From positions 62,001 to 126,000 of the forward strand of contig JAKEKT010000056.1 of assembly GCA_021495925.1 (NCBI GenBank): a stretch of DNA of 64,000 bases. The letters run 5' to 3'. Every line of letters begins with the position of its first letter. The first letter of the stretch is position 1. The translations under genes and the position numbers were made by a program. Positions 23,576-34,823 of the stretch are shown here, piece by piece. The DNA comes from Diplodia intermedia (taxonomy: Eukaryota; Ascomycota; Dothideomycetes; Botryosphaeriales; Botryosphaeriaceae). The notes below the pieces were generated by a model. That model did no database searches, was not told the origin of the DNA, and saw only the letters and a list, made by a program, of their open reading frames with translations.

Positions 23576-23608
23576 CGGCGGCGGCGGCGGCGGCGGCGGG
23601 CGGGCGGC
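23576..23608. repeat. (GGC)n trinucleotide repeat
   Basis: A near-perfect GGC/CGG run. A second GGC run lies at 23827-23856 and a (GGTA)n run at 23908-23926, all upstream of the SDR gene. Confidence 0.88.
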
Positions 23609-23925
23609 GACGCTAAAAGCAGGACCTCTATATGTATGCACGAGCGGCCCGCCGAATTGCCTGTTTGGGTTTAGCGTCGCCGACAGCGCCTGCGCGCGCG
23701 CGGGGAAGCTGGTGTGTTCCCGTTTCCTTCCTGCTTTCTCGACGTCTGGACCGGTGGTAGTAGTGCTGTGTGAAGGAGGAAGGAAGGATTCTTGTTCCTT
23801 GGCTTTTTTTTTGTGTCGCCGACAAGCGGCGGCGGCGGCGGTGGCGGCGGCGGCGGAGAGGATCAGTTGTGATCGGGGATAAGCCGCGGGAGGGAGATGA
23901 GAGTAGTGGGTAGGTAGGTAGGTAG

Positions 23926-23937
23926 GGTATATATAAG
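23926..23937 (+). promoter_or_regulatory. TATA-like element upstream of the SDR gene
   Basis: GTATATATAAG directly after the GGTA repeat, about 230 bp before the SDR ATG. The leader between them is A/C-rich. Plausible core promoter; not proven. Confidence 0.45.
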
Positions 23938-24163
23938 TTTGGCCATGAGTCCTTGATCGTCTACCTGGTAAAACAAGAAGAAGAACAGCAGCAATAGGCA
24001 GGGAAAAAAGAAAGCATCGAAACCAGACAGCGAACCACCAACGCCAACCTCTTTCCACACCATCTCTCTCTCTCCCAGCCAACCAAACGTTCAAGGCAGA
24101 ACAAAGAAGAAGAAGAAGAAGAAGAAAACGAAAAACAGCCACCAACCACCAACCACGACCACC

Positions 24164-24979
24164 ATGCCCCCCAACCCCAAGCTCTCCACCCAAACCGTCC
24201 TCGTCATCGGCGGCACCAGCGGCATCGGGCTCGCCGTCGCGGCCGAAGCCCTCGCCCAGTCCGCAGCCCACGTCACCATCTCGGGCTCCAACCCAACCAA
24301 GCTCTCTGCCGCACTCTCCCACCTGCGCGGCGCCCTCCCGTCGGAAGCCGACCACTCGCGCGTCAGCGGGTACACCTGCGACCTCTCGACCGACGGCGCA
24401 TCCGTCGAAGCCAACCTGCGCGCCCTCCTCGCCGCCACCGTCGCGGGCAACGGCAACGGCCGCATCGACCACGTCGCGTACACGGCGGGCGACGCGCTCG
24501 CCCTGACGCCATTAGCGCAGCTGACCGCGGCGGCGATCCACGCGGGCGGCGCGGTGCGCTTCGTCGGCGCGCTGCTGCTCGCCAAGATACTCCCCGCCTA
24601 CGCGGCGGCGGGGGCGGCCTCATCATCCCTAACTCTAACCGGCGGCGTCAACGCCCGCCGGCCGTCGCCCGGCGGCGGCTGGACGGTGGCGGCGGCGTAC
24701 GGGGCGGCGCTGCAGGGCGCGATGCGCGGGCTGGCGGTCGAGCTGGCGCCGCTGCGGGTGAACCTGGTGGAGCCGGGGGCGGTGGAGACGCCGTTGTGGG
24801 GGGCGTCGGTGCCGGGGGAGGCGGGGAGGGAGGCGATGAGGAGGCGGTTTGCGGAGAGGTCGACGGTGGGGCGGGTCGGGCGCCCGGAGGATACGGCTGA
24901 GGCGTATGTGTATTTGATGAAGGATCATTTTGCGGCGGGCGCGATTGTCGAGTCGAATGGGGGCACGCTTTTGACTTGA
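24164..24979 (+). CDS. Short-chain dehydrogenase/reductase, atypical active site
   Basis: Single-exon 271-aa classical-size SDR, ATG in CACCATGC context. Residues 12-22 (VLVIGGTSGIG) form the nucleotide-binding loop TGxxxGIG. A YTAGD stretch stands where NNAG is usual, and the C-terminal core LRVNLVEPGAVETPLW matches the family PGxVxTPL region. The last residues (AIVESNGGTLLT) match the end of the SDR fold. The catalytic Tyr is probably Y179 in AAAYGAALQG, but the residue four downstream is Leu, not the Lys of YxxxK. Either catalysis differs, or this is one of the fungal subfamilies that lost the Lys. The gene converges on the Zn2Cys6 factor (245-bp gap). Substrate unknown. The locus has very strong third-position GC bias. 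Confidence 0.88.
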   Translation: MPPNPKLSTQTVLVIGGTSGIGLAVAAEALAQSAAHVTISGSNPTKLSAALSHLRGALPSEADHSRVSGYTCDLSTDGASVEANLRALLAATVAGNGNGRIDHVAYTAGDALALTPLAQLTAAAIHAGGAVRFVGALLLAKILPAYAAAGAASSSLTLTGGVNARRPSPGGGWTVAAAYGAALQGAMRGLAVELAPLRVNLVEPGAVETPLWGASVPGEAGREAMRRRFAERSTVGRVGRPEDTAEAYVYLMKDHFAAGAIVESNGGTLLT

Positions 24980-25223
24980 GGGGGGGGAGGGGAGGCTGGT
25001 GTGTGTAAGTGTGTGTGTTTCTGGGCCCGTTTTGGTTCTCCGATCGTGTTGTGTATGGTGATTGGGTAGGAGCAAATCGAAGTTTTCTGTCGTGATGGCT
25101 TTTTCCTCGTGGATTTGTTGTTGACACATTCATTTGGATGCGTCCACTGACCTTGGTCCCACACTGCAATGCTGGACTGATTGAACCCAAGTCTCTTCCC
25201 ACACATGCCGTGAAAACAGTTCG

Positions 25224-27330
25224 TCATTCACCGCGAGAAAACGCCGCAGTGAGGTTCTGCAGCGTAGCCTGCGGATCCGATCCGGCCCAGTCACCACACT
25301 TGGTCAACATGCCCCTCGCGCCGTCCGCCTTTATCTCGCAGGCGACCTCGGGCGCTTGCGCGAGGGTGTACCTCATCCCATTCCCGAACTTGGTGCCCAG
25401 GGTCGGATAAACGTCCGCTATGCGATCGAACAACAGCAGATACATGTCAATGTCCGATCTGACCTTCTCGCTCTTCCTTTCGCTCGCAGCGTAGTGGAGG
25501 GCGAGCGTCCTGCCGCAGCCGTAGAGGGAGGAGCCGATGTGCGGGTTGATCAGGGCGTCGATTGAGATCCTCGTCGCGTCTTGGATCATTCGGGAGAGGT
25601 TCTCGGTGGCTGCGATGCAGTATTCGAAGCCCTCGATGCTACCATGGCTTTCAGAGACCGGGGTTTGAATGGCCGACGACGGTTGTGGAGGCCCACGCGC
25701 GGCCCGATGGTGGAGCAGGACTATTAGAATGCTTGTAATGGCATTCAACCAGAATGCGTGGGTTGCTTCTTTGACGGATGACGACGATCGTATCGTTGTG
25801 GTGGTTCTTGGAAGGCTCAGTTTGAATCGGCTGAGCTCCGTGTCTAGCTGCTGGAATTCGCTGAAATGTTCCTCTGGGTCGGAAGAAGCTTCCATTGAGT
25901 GCACGTGTTCGGTAACACGACCCAATAGGACATAAGCTTTCAGTATGGCCTGGAATGATGTTGGGCTAGCCTCAGTCGGAGTGGATGTGATCATCTTCCG
26001 TAGGTTGCGGCTGAAAGGCATTGTACTATTCAAAACTGGTGTCTATATCCGGGGTCAACATGCGATTCCTTCAATAAGTGATTGCAGCCCCACCTTTTCA
26101 TCGGCACTTTGGAACACATCTTCATCGACTGGCAAATTCACCATGAACTGCCTGTCATCGATGGCGTGTGGCCAGCCGCAAGGGAACGCCATGCCGCGGT
26201 CCATCAAAAACAACGTCCATATTGTTCGCCGCTGCTCCTCCTTCTCCAGCGCGCATTTAGGAAGGCCGCCTTCCTGGACAATGCTGTACTGATCGCCATC
26301 GACACGGTTCAGCCCCAGGGTGACTGCCTGTCGCCAGGCTGTTCCGATCGACAACCAGCAAAGAGGATAGTCGCCCGTGGTCCATGCAAGTATGCAGATA
26401 CAAAGACTCGCTTGGATCTCTTGCAGCGACGGATACCTCTTCTCGGTATTTTCGCTTAATTGTTTGGACTTGGTAAACCACTCAAGTCGATGGTCTCGGA
26501 CTGCAGCATCCGGATGGGATACGGCTGCTATTGCAATCACAGCGTACAGCAATGCGGATTCTTGACGGCTCGGACTCTCGCGCCGGAAGCGCTCGACTTT
26601 CTGTACGTAACGGCTTTTGTGAAGAAAAGGCAGGAAGATTTGATGGTGGGCAAAGTAGATGTGCACCAGTTCCAGTAACAACGGTTCGGGTGGAAGATCG
26701 TTCTTTGGACAAGTATCTGTAAGACTTCCTGACCCGGAGTCGGAAGCTTGGGTTTTGTTCAGATCCGGTGCTTCGATACTACAATGAATGAGAGCGGCGA
26801 AATCCACTCCTGCAGAATTTGTTACATGTCCTCTTGTTTCCGGTATCATCGACGAGACCTCCGAGGACAAATCCGTGTCTAGCCCGGAGAAGATGTCTGG
26901 TATGGTAAGAGCATTATTCTGAGCTGAACCTTGGTCCACTTGCCACGGAGGGTTGACTGCAGGCACAGAGTCCTGGAAGGGAAAGGTCCAACTGCTCTGG
27001 TCAAAGTATTCGTTGGTGGAGCCAAAGGCGAATGCCCTCTCCGCTGCGTAAGTACGGTTTGTGTAATCACATGGAATCCCCCATTTGCGGCAATTCGAGC
27101 AAGCGGGACGTGCCGTCTGTGGGGAAATGATGGTGTCAACATGGAACAAAGGGTCAGGCGGCTCATCGATGATGACAGGGTTCGGAGCAAAGGGGAAATG
27201 AAATAATAATGAGACCAATAGGCGTAGAGCATCGAGAAAGGAGCACGGGACGTACGTCACACCTTTTCTTCCGCGACCTGCACCCGTTGCAAGGCTGCTT
27301 TCGATGCGACGTGGCGGATGCTGGCGGCAT
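25224..27330 (-). CDS. Zn2Cys6 fungal-specific transcription factor
   Basis: Predicted 638-aa nuclear regulator. Exons on the minus strand: 27330-27256, 27116-26094, 26042-25224. The binuclear zinc cluster is split by a 139-bp intron (27117-27255, GTACGT...CACAG, phase 0): C14, C17 and C24 (CNGCRSRKKRC) in exon 1, and C31, C34 and C41 (CSNCRKWGIPC) in exon 2. A fungal transcription-factor (middle homology) domain follows from about residue 180 (LLELVHIYFAHHQIFLPFLH, CICILAWTTGDYPLCWLSIG, WRQAVTLGLNR, RRTIWTLFLMDRGMAFPCG). The second intron (26043-26093, 51 bp) is my least certain junction, because its donor GTGGGG is poor. Without it the protein would stop at EGIAC. An alternative pair, GTGCCG with CCAG (70 bp), also keeps frame. 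27330 is the only upstream in-frame ATG. It may regulate the adjacent SDR, which is inference from position only. Confidence 0.87.
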
Positions 27331-27741
27331 ATCACGCGTTACGAGACGATGGGGAGGAAAGGCGAAGGTCGAGACGAGAGGGGAATCGGCATTTGTCAGA
27401 GATCCTTCCGCTTCGGCTACAGCCAACACGTGATCACAATCAATCCGCTCTAGTTTTTCTGCGGGCGGCTGGCTTTTCCTCTGGCGTTCAGCTGCAATTG
27501 GATCTTGGCGCAATCGGTTGGATTAAAACAACGGTGGGCCCATGTCTCATGGAAAAGGGCCGTGCTAGGACAGCGCTTATGCACTTGCACGTCGGGCATG
27601 AATTCGCGCCCATTTTGGACCTGCGCACAAAAAGTAATAGTTCCTATGCAGTGCATCAGCCAATCCACGCAAAGTTGCTGCACGCTCGCTTTGCTTTTCC
27701 AGCGTCTTCTTATGTGGAGCCCAAGGGCACCCAGATCCCTT
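27331..27741. other. Intergenic between TF start and cap2 stop
   Basis: About 0.4 kb between two minus-strand genes, holding the TF promoter/5'UTR and the cap2 3' flank. No distinctive motif or coding evidence seen. Confidence 0.5.
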
Positions 27742-28864
27742 TTACCGGCCACCGCCCATGCTGCTGATCATCTCCTTGTGCGTGGCTCTGTCGCGGTTCG
27801 TTTCACTCAAAGAAGCAATGCCTAGAAGAGAAGGGTGAGCTGATGCGCGCCGCCTGCTACTGGACAAGGAAGACTCACTCCGAAGATCGCCGACAACGTC
27901 CTTGGCCTTGCCGAAGTAGACCTCCTCTGTAAAGGGTCAGCCAAAGTGATGGCATACAACATCGTCGACATTGGACTTACGCAGCAAGTTGCGCATCTTC
28001 AGCTCCATATCCTCCACCATCTTGCCAATGTTGGCAACGTGCGACGTGTCGTCGTCCACAGGCATATCCTGTTCGACCTGGCGAACCATGTTCCCACTGA
28101 GGTCCAACGATCCAAGATCATTGCCATCGGTGCCGAGGTTGAGGATGACGGTGCTGGTGAGCTTGTAGTGGGCAGTGCGAGCACGGTCAAGCGCCTCGAA
28201 GACGTGTATGCTGTCCCATCCGCCCGTGGTCTTGCTGGATGGCGAGACGGCTACGTATCGTCGTCAGCAGTTGCCCACGTCAGCCAATGCAAAACGTACA
28301 CTTCTTCAGCAGCACACAGCCAGCAAAGCCGTCCTCCATGTCCCACAGGTACACGCTCGAGATTCCACCTTCGTAGTACCTGCATAGCATGCAACGTCAG
28401 CCCATCATTGACCGTCGCCAGGTCCACTGCGGCCCCCGAATGCGTGCAGATTGCGACTCACAGCTCCCGGTAGACGTCAAAGGCTTCGTTGGCCTTGAGC
28501 TCCATCTTCCTCACGCGCTCGCTGGGCACGACGCCCTCACCGTCCTCCAGCGGGGGCTCGAACTCATTGCTCCACGGACTCCGCCAGCTGTCGCCATCGC
28601 GGTTGTAGTCGCAGCACAGGAAGTCACGCTTGGTCTTGGTGCAGCGCTTGACGGCGAGCGGCACGTCGACGGACTCGAGCAGGTCTTCGGTCAGCGAGGG
28701 GGCGAGCTGGCAGAGGCGGTCGACGTTCGTGGCCGTGTCCTTGGGGTTCAGGCGGCGGAGGAGGTCCCTGGCGCGGCGGGGGTTAGTGCGCTCGTCGTGC
28801 GGGGGCGGGGGCAGCAAGCGAGCGAGACTGACAGGGCGCTATCGAAAGGGTCGGCGGAAGACAT
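27742..28864 (-). CDS. cap2: F-actin-capping protein subunit beta
   Basis: Predicted 271-aa beta subunit of the heterodimeric capping protein, which blocks actin filament barbed ends at cortical patches. Six exons on the minus strand: 28864-28833, 28767-28462, 28379-28300, 28250-27981, 27926-27879, 27821-27742. All have GTRNGT or GTCAGT donors and YAG acceptors, and frame is continuous. Family landmarks run through the protein: DALDLLRRLNPKD-type N-terminus (here ALDLLRRLNPKDTATN), LPRKL-region equivalents, FLCCDYNRDGDSWRSPWSN, YYEGGISSVYLWDMEDGFAGCVLLKK, GGWDSIHVFEALDR, NLGTDGNDLGSLDLSGNMVRQ, GKMVEDMELKMRN, then the junction-spanning LLQEVYFGKAKDVVGDLRS. The length matches fungal and animal homologues. 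The partner alpha subunit is not in the window. Confidence 0.97.
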
Positions 28865-29309
28865 GGTGCAGGAATTCGGGTCGGTTGGGAGCTGTAGCGG
28901 GGTGTTGTTGTCGTGGTGCGGGACGCCCGCCGTGAGCTCGCATGGGGGGGATCGGCGCGCTACCTGACTCGGCTATGGAGCACCAGCTCGAGCTCCGCAA
29001 CCGCACGCTGACTTTCGCGGCACCACACCCACGCGGGCCTGAAGACACGCTCGCGTGCTACACACTAGGCCGAAATCACCGGCCAGGAATGCTGGCAGTA
29101 CGCTTGATGTCACACAAGACATGGCAGAGCAACACCGACCACAACAATCATGTCCATCATTAAAGTGTTTGGTAGTGTTGGGTATGCAATATTATACAAG
29201 AAGAGCCACTAATTAAGACGATGCATGTTTTCCAATTTCCTTCGTCCCCATCCCAGATCGTCATCCGTTCAATTCGTCCGCGTCCCACCAGTGTTCAATG
29301 ACTGATCCC
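28865..29309. other. Intergenic between cap2 and the GPI-protein gene
   Basis: About 0.45 kb. It includes the cap2 promoter and an A/T-rich 3' flank of the GPI-protein gene (around 29160-29215). No further feature seen. Confidence 0.5.
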
Positions 29310-29938
29310 TTACAGAGCAAGAGCGACAAGGAAGATACCGGCGGCACCAGCAGCCGAGATGCCGAGCTGGATGTTGCTGGTGGCAGCGCTGTCAGACGAG
29401 GAAGATGACGCAGCAGAACCGCTAGCGGTAGAGGAGCCTGTTGCACTAGTTTAGCCATTGCACTTTCCGGGTCATGACCGTGTCCAAACATACCGGTCTG
29501 GGCAGCAGTGCCGGAAGCGGAACCAGAACCAGAGGAGCCCGAAGAACCGGAGGCAGAGCTGGAGCCAGAGGAGCCAGTGGAGGTGGCCGAGGCCGAAGCA
29601 GCAGAGTTGCTACCCGAGCCGGAGCCGGCGGTAGCGCTGCCAATGGGGAAGTAGGACGAGATGCAGGCCTGCTCGCAGTTCGCGAACTTGGTGGCAGCAG
29701 CGGCAGAACCGTCGCCCTGGTCGCACTTGGCCATGCACTCGGTGGTGTCGTTCATGTTGGTCTCGTCGGGGTGGGCAGTGCCAACGCACTGGGCAGCGCA
29801 CGTCACATCGCCGTCCTTGCACGTGGCCAGGCAAGAAGCAGTGGGAGAGAGCGAGGCGGAGGTGGTGGTGGCGCTGTCAGACGCAGCCGTGGCGAGGACG
29901 GCGCAGAGGCCGGTGACAATAGCGGTGGAGAAACGCAT
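29310..29938 (-). CDS. GPI-anchored Cys- and Ser-rich surface protein
   Basis: Predicted 190-aa precursor. Exons 29938-29494 and 29437-29310 (56-bp intron, GTATGT...CAACAG). The signal peptide is MRFSTAIVTGLCAVLATAA. The mature N-terminal half has eight Cys arranged as four CxxxC pairs (CLATC, CAAQC, CMAKC, CEQAC), suggesting a compact disulfide module. This is not the CFEM spacing. A Ser/Gly/Ala-rich stalk follows, likely O-glycosylated. The C-terminus has a small-residue omega region and a hydrophobic tail (GISAAGAAGIFLVALAL), as expected for GPI attachment to membrane or cell wall. Such short stalked proteins are common in filamentous ascomycetes. I do not recognise a named family. The start is the only ATG ahead of the signal sequence. 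Confidence 0.85.
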
Positions 29939-30587
29939 GTTGTTTAGTGTTGGCGGGTTGGGTGATTAACAACGATAGTAGTGTTGGAGTTGGAAGCGAA
30001 TGTTGACGCGGCAGAAAGCGAAGGACGAGCGGCGGTAGCGGGCAAAGACAGTGGCAGCAACGGCAGAGCGTTAAATAGGAGAGGGCGCGTGGGCAGTAGG
30101 ATTGGCGGCACGGAAAATCTGGGGTTAGCTATATTTATGCTTCGGGCACTCTGTTTCTCGCAGATTCCGGCTAGGCCCGTATTCATTTCAAACGTGCATG
30201 CACCCCGACTAGCGCCTCTCGGCGCCGGCTGATCTGGTCGCTCTAGGGCACCCGAGTCCGAGACGCGTCCGGCACCCAAACACGCCCGTCGACGCGCCCT
30301 CGCCAAGTCAGCTGCCGCCTACTTCACCCCGTCACCAGACACCCTCCTATCCACGCGCACACCACCGCCGTGGGAGCTGCCGCCCGACTGCGCGCCCCTT
30401 GCCCTCGCCATGTGCCAAGAGCGGCCGGATGTGCGGTGAAACGTAGTCGGCCTGAGGCGTTTAATGACTCGCCGCACCAGGCAGGCGCCACCAGCAACGT
30501 CAATCCATCGCCGAAACGTCGTGTCTGATCTCCGCCTCCTGCTGCTATAGCATCCGTGCGGCAGACTCTGCACTTGCGGTGGCCATC
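29939..30587. promoter_or_regulatory. Divergent promoter region, GPI-protein gene and mph1
   Basis: About 0.65 kb between divergent start codons. No convincing TATA box or other element seen. ORFs crossing it lack domains. Confidence 0.5.
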
Positions 30588-33500
30588 ATGCCACCCAGGA
30601 AGAAACGGACCTTCACCGTGCTTGACAGCAGCGACGGCGAGAATGCGCCGCCCCCTCCCGAGCCAAAGGCGGCAAAGAAGCGGAATGCGAGTACGAGAAA
30701 ATCCGCCGACCCGCAGCACAAAGACAGCCCGCCGCCCAAGAAGCCCAAAGGAAGGCCGCGGAAGAGTGCCGTCCCCGAAGACGACGGCGAACCCTCAGCC
30801 AAGAAGCCGAAGCGACAGGCCCGCAAGCGCATCGACGAGGATGAAGATGAGGATTCACCAGAGAGACCGGGCAAAAAGCAAAAGAACAAGGCTTACGAAC
30901 CCGCTGAGAGAGATTTACAAGAAATATTCTTGACGCAGCTCCCACAGGATGATGCTAGTCCCCCGTGGATGCTTCGAGGTGCCATCTGGCAAAAGCCAAA
31001 GGACGAAAAGCCACCACCGAGACCTCCTGTCTTCTACAAACCTCCCGCTCCTCCGCCTCCTCCTGCTCACTCGAGTAGCCGAGTTCCCCCTGTCATCCCT
31101 CATCATGCGCAGCAACGACCCCAGAACCAAAAGCAACATGACGCTCAACCCGTGAAAACTCCACATGATACGCCAAAGGCTCTTCAACGAAGCCCTAAGC
31201 ATAATGGGCCATTCCACAGCTCACCTTTCAGCTCCCCAGGATCCCCTCGGATCCAAGCACCTCGAAGAAGCCCTCCAACAGCTCCACCGGGGTCGCCCTT
31301 GCCAGAACTTCCTGAAATTGCGCGTGAGGTAGTTCCTAACCTAAGTTCTGAAGAAGCACATGCGCAAGTCCCGTCTCGATCTGTCGCACCAAACTTTCAA
31401 GCAGACATGGAGCTGGATCCAGCCGATTTTTCAAGCTCACCACCAAGCGCCGTAATACCGACAACGCACTCCAATGACGGTGCGGTTGCCTATCCCGACT
31501 CTGTTGAGGCTGCGCAGCACCCCACCATCGATGACAATGTTTCCCCGATTGATGCAGCAGATGTGGAGGACTTCCCCAGCTCTCCACCGAGCCCAGCAAG
31601 ACCCAATACAGGTCCGGTGGCTCAACCAACTCCATTTGCCGCCCCAGATGGTGACGAATTCGACGATGACGACCTGGACGATATCGACGAGTCTATCTTC
31701 CAGCGTCTGGTGTCGCAGGGTCCTCCTGCGGCCAGTAAGCCTGCGACGTATTCTGCACAAAACTTGTAAGTCTCTTCAAACCCTATGAAGCTTCCGTTGA
31801 CGTTGTTGGTAAACAGGAACGGCACTGTCAACGAAATTGACCAAGAGCTTCTCGATCTCCCTTCCGACGCATTCTCAATATCATCAATGACTTCTCCAGG
31901 GTTTCAGCGAGCCGGTAGGGCTCAGGACCAGGCTATCATGGTTTCATCGCAAGATAATCGGACGCCCGCTGGGCCGCAACGACTTGCTGCTCCCCTCAAC
32001 GGTCTAAGACAGACGACTCTATATGGTGGCTCCGCCGCTGTGCCCCCGTCACAAATCAACAAGCGCCAGAACTGGCCCGCCGCCAGCAAGGACGAGCCGC
32101 CGACTCATCACAAAATAGACCTGGAAGCTATGAAGACCTGGGTGTATCCCACGAACCTTGGCAGTATTCGAGACTATCAATTCAACATTGTCCGCCGCGG
32201 GTTGTACCACAATCTTCTCGTTGCGCTGCCGACAGGTCTGGGGAAAACCTTCATCGCGGCTACAATCATGCTAAATTTCCTGCGCTGGACCACTGAGGCA
32301 CAGATTGTTTTCGTTGCTCCAACCAAGCCTCTGGTAGCCCAACAGATTGACGCATGCCTAGGGATTGCCGGTATCCGCCGCTCGCAGACGACTATGCTGA
32401 CTGGTGAAGTCGATCCCGGCCTTCGAGCAGAGGAGTGGAAGACAAAAAGAGTTTTCTTCATGACTCCGCAGACTATGATCAATGATTTGAAGACCGGATA
32501 CTGTGATGCGAAGAAGATCGCACTGCTCGTTGTGGACGAAGCACACAGAGCAACGGGCGCTTACGCGTACGTCGAGATTGTCAAGTTTGTCCGACGGTTC
32601 AACCAAAGTTTCCGAGTTCTTGCTCTGACTGCAACACCTGGCGCCGACGTCGAGACGGTTCAAAAGGTTATTGACGGGCTGGAGATCTCTCGCGTCGAGA
32701 TTCGAATGGAGAATTCCATCGACATCCAACCCTTTATACACAAGCGCGAAGTTGAGAAGAAAGTCCTGAGAGATAACAAGGACTTGCTTGTGGCCAAGGA
32801 CCTCTTTTGTAAGGCCGTACAGCCCGTGTTGGACAAGCTGAACCAGCAAAATGCGTACTGGTCCAAAGATCCGTTGATTATCAGCCAATTCGGTCTCAAC
32901 CAAGCAAGAGCCAGCTGGGCGAGGTCAGATGCTGGTAGGAAAGCGTCACAACCCGTCAAAGGCATGATCAGTTCGATATTCCAAGCTCTCATGAGCCTGG
33001 GTCGAGGGATAGATGTGCTCAAGTTTCACGGCCTTCGTCCATTCTACCGCATTCTTTGCGATTACAAGACCGATGCGACGACCAAATGGAAGAAAGAAAT
33101 CACAAATAACCCGAATTTTGAGAAACTAATGAAACTACTCAGGGACTGGACTGCAAAGCCTGACTACATCGGGCATCCGAAACTCGAGCACCTCCGCGAA
33201 CATGTGCTCAACCATTTCCTGGATGCAGGAGAGGGACCTGAGGGGTCGCACACCAAAGTCATGGTCTTTGCGCACTGGAGAGATAGCGCAGAGGACATCG
33301 TTCGGGTGCTCAAGCTGAATGAGCCCATGATCCGGCCCCACGTTTTCGTAGGGCAAGCAGCCACTAAGACTTCGGAAGCCATGGACCAACGGCGGCAAGA
33401 AGAGGTCGTGAGGCAATTCAAGGCGGGCGTCTACAATACGCTTGTTGCAACGTCCATCGGAGAGGAAGGTTTGGACATCGGGGAGGTTGACCTCATCGTC

Positions 33501-34823
33501 TGCTACGACCAAAAGGCCTCACCGATCCGCATGCTGCAACGAATGGGCCGTACGGGTCGAAAGCGCAAAGGGAAGATTTTGTTGCTGCAGATGGAGGGCA
33601 AAGAAGAGAACGATGCGTTCAAAGCCAAGGACGCATACGAAAGGATGCAGGAGAAAATCTCCAATGGCAGCGAGTTCAAGTTCCACACGGATCTGGCCAG
33701 AAGGATTGTACCGAGGGGAATCGAACCGACAGTGGAGATGAAGCATATAGAGATCCCGATTGAAAACTCACAGCCCAATCTGCCCATGCCCCGGGCGGGG
33801 AAGGGTAGGAAGACCAAGCGGCCAGCAAAGAAGTTTCAGATGCCGGATGGCGTGATTACAGGCTTTATTTCAGCTGCCGGTCTGAACGGCGATTCCGATA
33901 GTGAAGGCAAGCCTCGCGCAAAGAAAAGGACGAAGAAAGCGCCAGTCGTCGAGGAAGTGGAGCCTCCGGTTCCGGCCGAGGAGACGTTCCTCAGTAGCCA
34001 TGAGGAGAAGCAGCTGCAGAGGTTCTACCAGAGCATTCACGATGCAGATGACGACCGAGAAATCGCGCCGCCGGCACTGACTTTACATCCAGAGCGACAG
34101 CGACGGAGCGGACGGACCAAGTATGTTTCGACACACAGTCGAGTCACCACGAGCTTTGTCAAGATGGTCAACCGAATGCACGCCATAGAAGGTAGTGGAG
34201 CCAAAGAAGTCGAGAAAAAGTTCAGAGACGGCTTGCACATGTCCGACATCGACGAAGGGCCGTCAGCAGACGAGGTTTCGGGAGAGGAGACGGAGCGCGA
34301 CGACGAGGAGATGGGGTATCGCATGGGGACGACACGTGAGCAAGCACACAACAGGCGGATCATGGACGAGGTCGGAGAGGGAGGGAGCAGCAGCCCGCCG
34401 CCGACGGACCCGCGGATGCGGTTCAGGTCGCAGGCCATCGACCTGGGCACGCAAGACACGGAAGGCGGGGACGAGATGGAGGACGACGACGAGCTGCCCG
34501 ACTCGGAATTGGCCGAGTTCATCGCCGACGACGCCGAGGCCGTCGAGGTGTTCAGCTCTTCGCTGCCCTCTATCAGGGCGACGACTAAACGCACGAAGCT
34601 GTTCACGTCTTCTGATCAGAGGGAGCCGGGGGACTCGGACGACGACGAGTTTCCTGATATCGGTCAGTTGGTCGGGAAGAAGAAGACGTGTCCGACGGGC
34701 GGGCATCGCGGCGATGCCGTGGTGGCGGACAGCGATGATGACGAGGAGGATGAGGTGGCCGAGCCGATTGTCCGTCAAGCGGGGAAGAGGAGAAGGGTGG
34801 TCGACGATAGCGACAGCGATTGA
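30588..34823 (+). CDS. mph1: MPH1/FANCM-family ATP-dependent DNA helicase
   Basis: Predicted 1394-aa nuclear 3'-5' helicase, the fungal orthologue type of FANCM, acting in fork reversal, D-loop dissociation and error-free lesion bypass. Exons 30588-31765 and 31817-34823 (51-bp intron, GTAAGT...ACAG). The first ~480 residues are disordered, basic/Pro-rich and longer than in yeast. The SF2 core has RDYQFNIVRRGLYHNLLVALPTGLGKT (Walker A Lys near 536), DEAH at 633-636, LALTATPG, an insert domain, then the helicase C lobe with VMVFAHWRDSAEDIV, ATSIGEEGLDIGEVDLIVCYD and the arginine-finger motif QRMGRTGRKRKG. The C-terminus is acidic and disordered, ending in DSDSD. Start chosen as the first ATG of the open frame. 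A short LRQTTLYGG motif sits ahead of the helicase. Very secure identification. Confidence 0.95.

Larger units (their letters stand above)
22178..24163. other. Intergenic, 3' flank of PH gene and promoter of SDR gene
   Basis: About 2 kb. The first part is T-rich 3' flank. From 23.3 kb to the SDR start it is dense in simple repeats (GACGGC, GA, GGC twice, GGTA, AAG). A TATA-like element precedes the SDR. Long minus-strand ORFs here are repeat-driven artefacts. Confidence 0.55.

Noticed and set aside
23366..24472. 368-aa minus ORF antisense to the SDR
   Set aside because: It is a GC-bias shadow of the SDR gene plus poly-Ala from GGC repeats.
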